Shown in pieces: positions 1-11,300 of a stretch of DNA of 64,000 bases. The notes below the pieces were generated by a model. The model was not told where the DNA came from and made no database searches. It was given only the letters and a program-made list of their open reading frames with translations. This DNA comes from Rhabdophis nuchalis (lineage: Eukaryota; Chordata; Lepidosauria; Squamata; Natricidae), in the NCBI GenBank assembly GCA_039707465.1, contig CM077653.1:2727001-2791000 (forward strand), given 5' to 3'. The position numbers and the translations under genes were made by a program. Positions within the stretch are counted from its first letter, which is position 1. The number at the start of each line of letters is the position of its first letter.

Positions 1-111
1 AAAGGTTTTATTTTGTTTGGATATTTCATTAGCGATATTTTTCAATTGTTATGAAAAATATTGGGTAGATCTCACTTTGGTGATCTTTAGAGTAGACTAA
101 TTGATATCAGA

Positions 112-447
112 CATGATGGCGCAGTGGTTAGAACACAGTAATTGCAAGCAAACTCACTGCTCACTGCCATGAGTTCAATTCTGACTGGCTCAAGCCTGAC
201 TCAGCCTTCCATCCTTCGCAATGCAACAATACAACACAATACAAAGTTTCCTGTTGGGACTAGAAGACTCAACAATACAACACAATACAAAGTTTCCTGT
301 TGGACTAGAAGACTCAACAATACAACACAATACAAAGTTTCCAGTTGGGACTAGAAGACTCAACAATACAACACAATACAAAGTTTCCTGTTGGACTAGA
401 AGACCTTCAGGGTCCCTTCCAACTCTGTCATTCTATTCTATTTGATT
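112..447 (+). mobile_element. tRNA-derived SINE with CR1-like 3' end
   Basis: The head reads like a tRNA-derived pol III promoter: an A-box-like GGCGCAGTGGTTAGAAC near 118 and a B-box-like GAGTTCAATTC near 172. The 3' end (about 390-447) carries the GGTCCCTTCCAACTCTG motif and an ATTCTATTCTATT tail typical of squamate CR1/L3 LINE ends, so CR1 probably mobilised it. A second copy of the same family lies on the minus strand at about 7509-7753. The middle is expanded by a short tandem repeat. The family name is not certain. Confidence 0.6.
218..402 (+). repeat. 45-46 bp minisatellite inside the SINE
   Basis: About four tandem copies of a 45-46 bp unit (CAACAATACAACACAATACA, then AAGTTTCC-GTTGG-ACTAGAAGACT). 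Alternate copies differ by one G. The unit ends in the ACTAGAAGAC string of the SINE tail, so the array grew inside the element. The small open frames here are read-through of the repeat. Confidence 0.85.
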
Positions 448-556
448 TCAGCAGGACGTGAAATTCCCTGGCTCAACCAGTTACCCACAATATGCAATCT
501 AAGTTTGAGTTTGGTACAAGTAAGGTCCAAGACAAAATGGGCAGCATATAATTTGA

Positions 557-558
<2 letters not shown>

Positions 559-614
<56 letters not shown>
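559..614 (+). repeat. (TAA)n microsatellite
   Basis: About 18 uninterrupted TAA/ATA trinucleotide units. It forms the 5' flank of the LINE remnant that follows, and a short ATAATAATAATGAT tract lies just past the element's 3' end. Confidence 0.95.
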
Positions 615-617
<3 letters not shown>

Positions 618-1030
618 CCAAAGTGTACAGTTTATAGATATCGCTGTTCGTGGAGATGCCAGAGTCGAAGAAAAAGAACTAGAAAAAATAATGAAATATC
701 GCGACCTGGCCATCGAAACTACACAGCTATGGTTGAAGCATGTCACAGTGATACCCATTGTCATTGGGGCACTTGGCACCAGGTCCAAAATTTTTACTAA
801 ATACATCAGCAAACTGCAGCTTCCTGCAATAACACCAGCGGAACTGCAAAAAACTGCACTACTTGGAACATCGTACATTCTGAGAAGGTACTTGGTACCT
901 AGGATGCTGGCAGCAAACTGTATCAACCATTAGCACCAGTCAATAGTATTTGCAATGTATTTTTAAATATTCAGTTGGCTGAGTTTCATGTTTTATGAAT
1001 AAAGTAAATAATAATAATAATGATAATGAT
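615..1030 (+). mobile_element. 5'-truncated non-LTR retrotransposon, Dong/R4-like 3' end
   Basis: A 105-codon open frame (616-933) matches the conserved C-terminal end of R2/R4-type LINE ORFs. It reads FIDIAVRGDARVEEKE, then MKYRDLAIET, VTVIPIVIGALGT, and LQKTALLGTSYILRR before the stop at 931-933. An AATAAA signal follows at 998-1003, then a short AAT-rich tract. The coding part begins directly at the end of the (TAA)n tract, so the element is 5'-truncated. Family knowledge: Dong, a member of the R4 clade, inserts into TAA repeats, which fits this junction. The clade is inferred from the motif and the insertion site. Confidence 0.7.
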
Positions 1031-1439
1031 AAAAACTCCTTTCTACTGTAGCCAATGCAACTTTCATTGTCTTCTATCCAAGTAGTAAAAAACATGGTCC
1101 TGATGCAGAATTGCTTGAGCATTCTCCAGGGATGTTGTTTGGAAGGGTGATCTTTTAATATGCCTAATAAAAGTATTGTTTTGAGATGCAGTTTCTGCAT
1201 TGCACTGATTCCACCCACTCACCCACCCTTCACCCTTTCTAGGAACAGTATGGGGCAAGGGAAGAATTGGAAAGAGCCTTGTAGCTTGCACCAAAATCTA
1301 CAACAATTCTGGACGACAAAACACTTTTCTCGATCTTTTTATTATCTCTTGATCTTTGGTTTCTGGGCCTCCAAACTAAATGGATGCTTTTTCCACGGGG
1401 CAAGTTTGGGTGAACCAGGAATCCCATTCAAACGCGGAA
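1031..1439. other. Upstream stretch with no recognisable gene
   Basis: About 400 bp of unique-looking, moderately AT-rich sequence between the LINE remnant and the CpG-rich HINFP promoter. I see no exon, RNA gene or named repeat here. Confidence 0.5.
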
Positions 1440-1960
1440 CCATTCTTCAAGAACCTTCGTTTCTCGGTCGGACCTAACACCGCGATGCTCTCTTTATGTT
1501 TTGACAGACCGGCTAGGTCCCGCCCTCCCCTGGCAACGCCATTGGCTGGTTTGGACGCCTCCGGCGCCTTCATTGGCTGGAGAAATTCATCCGGGCGGCG
1601 CAGGTGGAGGAGGAGGAGGTGGGGAAGAATCGTCGCGTCGGACGTCGGCTGGGAAACACTCGGTAACTATGGAAACGCGGCCTAGTGGGTGCCCCCGGGC
1701 CTTGGCTCCCCGAACCGGAGGGCGTTTTTGTTCTCCCAGACTCCGTTTTTTCGGCTAGGGAGGTCCTCGGGCGGGGACTTTTCTTCGGTCCCGTCTGGTG
1801 GGTGTGTGGATGCCGCGCGAAAGGGCGAGGCGCCGGGGAGGGAGCGACTCAGATGATGGCCGGGATATGGGGGGGGGGGGGGGGCGGCTCTCTGGCCGGG
1901 CGGGCTTTCAAGCTAAGCGGAGCCCCTGCCTTGGCCGAGCTGGTGGGGAATTAGTGGAGC
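1440..1960 (+). promoter_or_regulatory. HINFP: CpG-island promoter of HINFP
   Basis: GC and CpG density rise sharply here above the AT-rich flanks, with strings such as CGTCGCGTCGGACGTCGG. No long conserved coding frame is present. HINFP's first coding exon opens with an acceptor and ten untranslated bases, so a non-coding exon 1 must lie upstream and this island is the only candidate. A possible donor is CACTCG|GTAACT near 1661, but I cannot fix exon 1 or the start site. A run of 16 or more G's at about 1869-1885 interrupts the island. Confidence 0.75.
1541..1576 (+). promoter_or_regulatory. Paired inverted CCAAT boxes (NF-Y type)
   Basis: Two ATTGGCTGG motifs start at 1541 and 1572, 31 bp or about three helical turns apart. 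ATTGG is the reverse complement of CCAAT, and paired, phased CCAAT boxes are a common NF-Y arrangement in TATA-less, growth-regulated promoters. The factor is inferred. Confidence 0.6.
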
Positions 1961-2150
1961 CCAAGTCCAGCTAAATTCTGGAGGACTCCGGGTCGGGGAA
2001 GGTTCTTTGTTTTTCTCAGGAGGGGCACACACAAAAAAAGGACATCAGCAATGGGTAGAAAGGCGATGGGAGATTATCATTGTATATTGTTTTATATAAT
2101 ATTGACAGCTTTGCATATGTAGATAGTGTAAAATGTAGTCCATTGTGTTA

Positions 2151-2192
2151 TGTATGTATGTATGTATGTATGTATGTATGTATGTATGTATG
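2151..2192 (+). repeat. (ATGT)n microsatellite
   Basis: About ten uninterrupted ATGT units, in one of the intron stretches with no gene. Confidence 0.9.
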
Positions 2193-2401
2193 TCGCATGT
2201 ATATTTGCGTGTTTATAGTAATATGTACTTTATAAGTTAATTTGTATTTGATTTTGTATAGTTGCCTGCTCCATGAGGCTGGGCAGCCTACAAAAACCAC
2301 AAAAATGGTAAAATGGTGAAAATAAATTTACATATTCTCCCTTCTTTTATCTCCCTCTTTCTCTATGTCTTTATCTGGCTGTCCTACCTACCTACTTACA
2401 T

Positions 2402-2786
<385 letters not shown>

Positions 2787-3413
2787 TTGTGTGTGTAAAT
2801 GTAGTATATACTATACAGAGTATGCTGGCATAGCTGGCTTCGGGGATTTTCCCGTGTATAAGGCATAGAAAAGTTGTTGCAACATTTTGACAAGATCTCA
2901 CTTGTCATCATCAGGCAGGCTTGTGTCTGTGAGTGTGACAGAGTATGTCTATATACAGAGTATGTCTATAGAGTATGTCTATATACAGAGTATGTCTATA
3001 GAATGTATAACCATAGGTAATATATATGTAGCACCGTGTAGCATAAGATGCAATATATTATAATATATGTATATGCATTTATGTATACTTTTTTCCCTTT
3101 ATTGCCTGCCCTGCCCTTTGGACCACAGGAAGTTCATTGTGACTTTGCTGGAAATTCACTGCAGGTGGCTTGCTCTGAAGCTCTTCCTCACAGCAAATCC
3201 TTGGAGTTGCGGAATTGGTTGAGGATGCTTTTCTAAAGACCATAAAAATCCACAGGATAGTTGGAGTCGGAGATTTTGGCAGAATTCCAGCTCTTCCCAT
3301 CAACCCCTTTCCGAGGCTGGAGGGAAGGCGACGGAAGACCTCCTTTGGGATGTGAGAGAGAAAGACACACACACACACACTCCCTTCTCCGATTGCCCTG
3401 CAGGGTTGTGGCC

Positions 3414-3579
3414 ATGCCTCCTGGGAAGACGGGGGAGAAAGAGACGTTGGTCCTGCAGTGTGAATGGGAACTCTGCAGCTTTGTTGCCTCGAAGATGGAA
3501 GAGTTTTGTGAACACGTCTCGCACCACCTGCAGCAGCATCTCCAGGGCAAGGAGGAGGACCATGAGATGGATTCTCTAG
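3414..3579 (+). CDS. HINFP: HINFP exon 2 (first coding exon)
   Basis: The acceptor CCCTGCAG ends at 3403, ten leader bases follow, then the ATG in GTGGCCATGCC. It encodes [10 protein letters not shown] through EMDSL and contains zinc finger 1 ([16 protein letters not shown]). Donor CTAG|GTAAGG; phase 1. Confidence 0.93.
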
Positions 3580-6500
3580 GTAAGGGGCACCTGAGGCAGG
3601 TTTGGTTCTCCATGCACCAAAGTCTCCTAGGGATTGCAGGATGTGAGAAACAAAAAACTCTCATATAGAAACAAGGAGACCATCAGCAATAAAAAGCATA
3701 TTTATTCAAAATGTATTTATATATTGACTTTTGCAAAAGGATTCTCCATCATGCAAGAAAGAAAGAGAATGTCAGATAGATCCGTACATGGCTTAAATAC
3801 ATTTGGCATGACAGCCCACCCCCTACCCCCTTACATAACATTGTTAGATAAGCTTTTTGGCTATACCACAATTTCCTGGACCAGAAATCCCTTAGGAATG
3901 ACCCTATCCTCATTTTCCCCACAGCAAGACGATCAATCTCATCATGGCAGTTTCCTGATACTGACAGAGGCTGTTTCCAGTAATGTCTAACGCTGAGCTG
4001 GCTTGAAATTTCCCAATCAACTTGATAGCCTTGTTTTTTTTCACCAAAGCGAACCCTTTACATCAGGGGCCTCCAACCTTTGCAACTTTAAGTCTGAAGG
4101 ACTTCAGCTCCCAGAATTCTCCAGCCAGCTTTGCTGGCTGGAGGATTCTGGGAGTTGAAGTCCTTCAGACTTAAAGTTGCAAAGGTTGGAGACCCCTGCT
4201 TTACATCATATCTTATCTTGATGCATTACAGATGTGCTGCTAGGGTTCTGAAAAGAGTAAATATGGAGTCACTCGGGTTCTTTTCTTTTACGAGAATAAT
4301 CCCATTTCTCTCCCAGGATGTCAAGTTGTGATGCAGGTAAAAAGGCTTGTGGTTTTGATCCCCTGGTTGGGGTTATCGCCCTGACTTTTTTTGACATCCT
4401 TGGACCTCCCTGTGACTCTTTATTTGCTTTTAAGATGAGCTGTGTGGCGCGCCTCTCTTGACAATTGGCATAACGATTCTCTGCATTCTCTTCCTCCTCC
4501 TTAGAAGAATAGATTGATTTCATTAGAAAACCCATGCTCCTCTAAATTACCTTTCTGGTTCAGCGCCAGACAGCCAGTTTATTGGTCCTGTAAGCCATCG
4601 GGTTTTGCTCAAAGCTCTCACTGGAATTGCAAGGAAGAAGTTGCAGCTTCACTACCGTAGTTAACGTATGTCAGTGTAAAATTGAAGCAGGCCAAGGGAC
4701 ACCTGGTGAAAGCAGGCTTAAGCTAAACTGGGTTTGAAAAGTTAGTGAGAGCATGAATCAGCTAAAGAAAGAGGGGGTTAGTTGACAAAAGTCTGAGAAA
4801 GTTACTTTTCCTGGTTTCTTTTTTAATTAAAAGCTCTAGTGTTAAATCTAGGTAACAGCGTTCCATGTGCCTTCGGCGTTTAGTCATGCCAGCCACCGCG
4901 CTGTCACTGCCTCTTTGGCTTTGAAACGGAGATGAGCACCGTCCTCTAGATCAGGGGTCTCCAACCTTTGCAACTTTAAGCAAAGCTGGCTGGAGAAGTC
5001 TGGGAGCTGAAGTCCTTCAGACTTAAAGTTGCAAAGGTTGGAGACCCCTGCTCTAGAGTTGGGAACGACTAGCACATATGTGAGAGGGGAACCTTTACCT
5101 TTTAGTATGAAATCAGAAGAGCTTCTGTTTTATAAATCTCAACCAGAAAGGGCAGGGTGACCAAGACCAATTACGAAGTGGAAATTTGTAATGCAAGTCT
5201 GTCTCTTGTAGGGAAGCTTCGTGCTCGCTCTGTGAACTTTCTGTTTTCCCTCCCCAGACGAATACACTTGCCTCTGGCAGGAATGTGGCTTCTGTTCCCC
5301 CGAGAGCCCTGCGGAGCTCGTCCGCCATGTTTACTTCCACTGTTACCACACCAAGCTGAAGCAGTGGGGACTCCATGCCTTACAGAGCCAGTCCGACTTG
5401 ACTCCCTGCCAGCTGGATTTCCAGAGCCGTAACATCATCCCCGAGATCCAAGAGAACTTCCTCTGCCTTTGGGAATACTGTGAGGTGAGAGATGGGATGG
5501 GAAGATGGGTGGGCTTTCCCAGTGAGGTGGTCATACCTGCCCCGACTTAGATCCTTAGGAAAGAAAGACTCTCGACTCCCATTGGTGTGAAAGGTGTACT
5601 TTTACTAAAGGCCAAGCGGTTACAGTACGGCAAAACCAGAACTAATGTTTGCATGGGAAGGTTTCCCAGTTAACCTTCCCTTTCGCCATTCCTCCCCCTT
5701 GTTATCTGTCTATCGTCCAATTACATTTAGAGGATTTGTTTTGGTAACGGTCACTGCTCCGATAGGCTAGATCAGGGGTTCCCAAACTTGGCAACTTTAA
5801 GACTTGTGGACTTCAACTCCCAGAATTCTCCAGCCAGCTCCACAAGTCTTAAAGTTGCCAAGTTTGGGAACCCCTGGGCTAGATGATCAGCTGTGGTTTT
5901 TCTCCTCCCAGGCCTCTGGCCTCGGCGCAATGAGCTGATGTCTCAGGATGGCACAGTGAGTAGTTTTGGTTTCCCCCCCTTCCTGTCAGGGTTCCAAGTA
6001 ACACCCCTAACGAAAGAAGACCCCGAGGCTTGAGTTTCCTCAAAGTTCCACTTGTGTGATATTGGCACATCTTGGAAAACCCAAATCTGGAAAAACGTTT
6101 CCATGTTTCCCCCACCCAAACGAAGGTTCAAGTCCCACCCCCTGCCTGCAACCACATGTCCATCCCATAATCCAATCAGGCACCATCCAAAACTGGAGAT
6201 GCCTCCCAGTCACCTCATCGCAGCTGAAGGGCCAGGTGACCTTGACTTTCTGAGAAAGAATGTTATTTTGACTATATATCACCCGCACTCTGTACGATCC
6301 TCCCATTTCCCCACAATAGAAACTCTGGCAGGCCTGAAGTCCCAAAGGTAAAAGATGGCTTCCAGGTCGGCTTCCCTGGGATTCCAGCAATTCCTCCCCC
6401 TCTTCCCCCCCCCCTCCCCTGCAAGAGTTTATGACAGGCTGGCCTCTAGCAAAGCGAGATTGAAGCCGAAGCTCCAGATGCCAGTTCTGTTAGATGTGTT

Positions 6501-8271
6501 GTGTTGAGTGCATCCACTGCACAGTGCAAGGATACACAACCAGCTTCTGAGGTTGGGACAAATTCTTGGCGCGCTGTGATGACTGCGGGATGGATCTAAG
6601 TATGTCGCTTTATCAGACCAAAATGAATTGTATAAATTATTGAAGAGATCATGCAAACATGTCCACTTCTCCCTCCCATTATCCTGAAAACAATGCAGGA
6701 ATGTTTTTGGAACATCCCACACCCAGTTTAAATTTGAATTTACAGAAGCATCGTTCCGAAATACGTATAAAATGGTGTTTCCCATGGAAGATACTTGGAA
6801 TATTTTTTTTGTATTTAATAAATAACTATATCTCTAGGGACGCATTATATATATATATATAACGCGTCCCTAGAGATATAGATATTTATTAAATACAAAA
6901 AAATATTCCACGGGCACGCCATTTTATACATATATAACATAAGTTATATATAAGATGTAGTATATCTTGTAGGGACTCGGTGGCTCAGTGGCTAAGAAGC
7001 TGATCTTGTCCATCAGAAAGGTCAGCAGTGCGGCGGTTCGAACCCCTAGTGCCGCATAACGGAGTGAGCTCCCGTTCCTTGTCCCAGCTTCTGCCAACCG
7101 AGCAGTTCGAAAGCAGGTAAAAAATGCAAGTAGAAAAATAGGAGCCACCTTTGGTGGGAAGGGAACAGCATTCCATGCGCCTTTAGCATTGAGTCATGTC
7201 AGCCACATGACCACGGAGACGTCTTCAGACAGCGCTGGCTCTTCGGCTTTGAAACGGAGATGAGCACCTTTCCCTCACAAGAAATTTAGTGAACAGGAGG
7301 ACATAGATTATTGTTAGCCAGCTTTGAAAAATTAAGTCTCCCCCAGGATGCAGTGAGGTGTGTGTAAACTTCCATGTGTATGCAGAGCTAGTGAATGGCT
7401 CCTGGATGGGATTTCTTAAGCTTTTAGAAAGTGCAATGTTGATTCACGGGAATAACATCCTTTAATGCAGGAGCCTCCAACCTTGGAACTTTTAAGTCTT
7501 AAAGTTGCCAATAGCAATAGCCCTTAGGCTTACATACCGCTTCACAGTGCTCTTACAACCCTTTGTAAGCGGTTTACAGAGTCAGCATCTTTGCCCCCAA
7601 CCATCTGGGTCCTCATTTTACCCACCTCGGAAGGAGGGAAGGCTGAGTCAACCTTGAGCTGGTCAGGGTCGAACTGCCAAATTGTAGTCTGCCGGCAGTC
7701 AGCAGAAGTTGCCTGCAGTACTGCACTCTAACCACGGCGCCACCGTGGCTCATGCAGGTTGGAGACCCCTGCTTTAATGGACCTATTTATTTGCTGACAA
7801 AACGGGTGCATGCACAAGAATATATCCTTCCTTTTCTTGTCTCCCCCCCCCCCCCCCCAGCGAGCTTTCGATAACCCCGAGTGGTTCTACAGGCACGTGG
7901 AAGACCACAGTTTCTGCGCGGAGTACAAGGCGATTGGGAAGGAGATCCACGTGGTCTTCTGTGGCTGGAAAGGTTAGAATTGATCTTGAATTACAGAACC
8001 TTCACTGGCTCAGTTCTTCCTTTTTTCTTTTTTTTAACTGCTCAAAACATTTCCTGTTGTCTTGCGCCTCCCAATCAGGAGGGTGTGAGCTCAATCCTAG
8101 GTAGAGGCAGACGTAGGGTCTCATGCTTGGGCAGGGGGTTGGACTAGATGACCTGCAAGGTCCCTTCCAACTCGGTTCATCTGTTACTCCTTCCTTCCTG
8201 CCTTTCTTCCTTCCTTCCTTCCTTCCTTCCTTCCTTCCTTCCTTCCTTCCTTCCTTCCTTCCTTCCTTCCT

Positions 8272-8311
<40 letters not shown>

Positions 8312-11300
8312 TCCTTCCTCCCTCCCTCCCTCCCTCCCTCCCTCCCTCCCTTCCTTCCTTCCTTGGTAGAGGTAGACGTAGGGTCTCCTGCTTGGGCAGG
8401 GGGTTGGACTAGATGACCTGCAAGGTCCCTTCCAACTCTGTTCACCTGTTAAAATGTTCTTACCCTGTTTCCCTGAAAATCAGACCTCCCCACATAATAA
8501 GCCCAATCGGGCTTTTGAGCGCATGTGCTAAAATAAGCCCTCCCCGAAATATTTAAATGCATGCGCAGCTGGTCCCTGCCATTTCCTCGGGGGGGGGGGG
8601 GAACATGCCCCATGCACCCTACATGTATCTGCCATCCATGCAGAACGGTCTTGCTGAGGCCACTCCCACAAACCCTAGCTCCCACGCTCCTTCTCTTAGT
8701 GGCAGCCGCAAAAAGAGCTCCAGGCCCAGCAACTTTAGGGTTGGCAAGCGTTGGCCACAAACAGAGACAGAACTTCTGTCCCTCTCTGGATCAGCTGATA
8801 CACAGGCCGAGGTTAAGGGGGCTCTTGCACCTCAAAAATAATAATAAGACATCCCCGAAAATAAGACCAAGCGCTTACTTCGGGGGCCAAAAGAAAATAA
8901 GACCCTGTCTTATTTTCGGGGAAACACAGAATAATGCCCATAGATACAGGTAGTTGTTAACCCTTTTAGTGTCCATTTGAAGTTACAACAGCCCTGGAAA
9001 AAAGCGACTTTGAACATTTAACGGCCGTTGCACTTTCCTCACAGTAAACCTGATCCACCACCTTCCTTAGCAACGGAAATTCTGTTCCCGATAATGGCCA
9101 TAAGTCGAGGACTGCCTGAATACATATTGTGTTAAAAAAAAAAGTATTGGGTGTGCATTTTTGTTTAATACCATCTATAAATACGACTTCTATGAGTCAC
9201 ACGTTTTATCATCTGTTTGTTTCCCCCCATGAAATGTTACTTACCTCAGTGCAAATAAATAAATACACTGGAAAATGTTTCATCTTGTGACTGTTGGGCA
9301 GTTTATGAGAGGAGAAGCCCCCTCCTCTTCCTCCTTTTCATGCAGATAAAAAAAATGAAAAACCCATTAAAAAAAAGGTTCCTCAAAATCCATTAAAACA
9401 GGGGTCTCCAACCTTTGCAACTTTAAGTCTGAAGGACTTCAGCTCCCAGACTTCTCCAGCCAGCTTTTCTGGGAGCTAAAGTCCTTCAGAATTAAAGTTG
9501 CAAAGGTTGGAGACCCCTGGACTAGAAGACCTGCAAAGTCCCTTCCAGCTCTATTCTGATTGATTAGAGATAGTCTTCTGCTGAACCAAGCATAAAAGCC
9601 TTCTTCCTTGGAGACTAGCCTTGGGCTGTTGACTGGCCAGATGGACAATTTGTGAGCAAGACCTTCCTCCTCTGTAGTCTACTTAGTCTCCAGCCATTTC
9701 TTCTTATACTGCTACCTCATCCTCCTAGCATGCTGGCTGGGGGAATTGTGGGGATTGAAGTCCACCTGTCTGAAAGCTCCTGAGGTGGAGAAACACTCTG
9801 AAAGAAAGAAACCTTGGCTCCCAATCCATCTGTCACACTTCCACCCAAGGGATGTTGGTGGTGGCATCAGACCTAAAGTTGCAAAGGTTGGAGACCCCTG
9901 CTTTGCTGGCTGGAGAAGTCTGGGAGCTGAAGTCCTTCAGACTTAAAGTTGCAAAGGTTGGAGAACCCTGCATTAATAAAAAAAAAGGTTCCTCAAAGTC
10001 GAAAGCTGACGTAGAATCCCAGGGCTTCTTAATTCCTGCCAAGCTGGAAGCCGAAAGCCAAAAGGGATTTTGGGCGGCACCTCCTTTGAACACTCACGCA
10101 TTGTTCCTTTGTTCCAGAGTGCGACTGCACCTTCAAAGGCCGATGTAAGTTGCGGGAACATCTGCGCAGCCACACCCAGGAGAAGGTGGTGGCCTGCCCC
10201 ACTTGTGGTGGCATGTTCTCCAACAACACCAAGTTCTTTGATCACATCCGCCGGCAGACGGCTCTAGAGCGTGAGTACCTGAGCGCCATCCTCACCTTCA
10301 GCCCCGAACCGTACAAGGGGCCAGGCTTGCTAGCCAACATGGGTCTGGTTAAGGTTTGAGCTATAAACCCCAAGAAGGAAGGAGGTGGGCATCTGGGAGA
10401 GAGGAAACTGAGCTTGGCTGTTTTCTTCCAGGCGTTTTGTTACCCGTCTAGGTTACATTATTTATGTACAAGTGGCTTGCCCTGTCAGTGTTGGTGGGAG
10501 CGTTGTTCTCTTCTTGGTAGTCTTGCCTTGATTGGCCTGTTGGTTTTCCTGCTTGATTGTGTGTCTGTCGATATTAATCTCTGCTCCTTTGGGTGTTAAC
10601 TGCTGATGAGGAGGTGTTTAAATCTGTTTGTTTCCTTTTTAGAATTTTCTTAAATTCTCTCTCTTAAATGGTATGTGGATTCTGTCTATCTCAGTGTGCC
10701 TGTTGATGGCTAATTTGTCTGAATGCCTGGGAATCCTCTAGCATTTTTGGACTCAGTTTGGTCCAGGATGCTTATTTCCCAGTTGAAACGATGATGAAGT
10801 CTTATCTGTGTGTGGTGAACTTAAGGAGAAATTGCCCTGAGCAGCTGCTGATAAAGATTCTCTGCAGATGAGAGAAAGGAGGAGTGGAAAGGAGAGAGTA
10901 GAGAAGGGAAGGATGACAGAGGGAAGAAAGGAGGGAGGGAGGGGGAGGAGAGAAAGGAGGAGTGGTAGTGGGAGGGAGGAGAAGGAGAGAGGAAGGGGGA
11001 GTAGAGAAGGGAAGGACGACAGAGGGAAGAAAGGAGGGAGGGAGGGGGAGGAGAGAAGGAGAAGAAAGTGATGGGCAAGGTACAAACAGAGTGGATGGAG
11101 AGCAGAAGAGCCCATCATTGTTTTGGGGAGCTAATGGCAAGACGGATTGATGTAAACATTTAATAATGCAATACGACGTTGGCTACGTAATAGTATGCAT
11201 GTGATTATATGTTACGAAAATGGAGAAATAAAAAACTTAATATGAAGATTCTCCCCAAACCAGACGTATCCTTTAGTTTCCTCCCTCTGCTTCACAGAAC

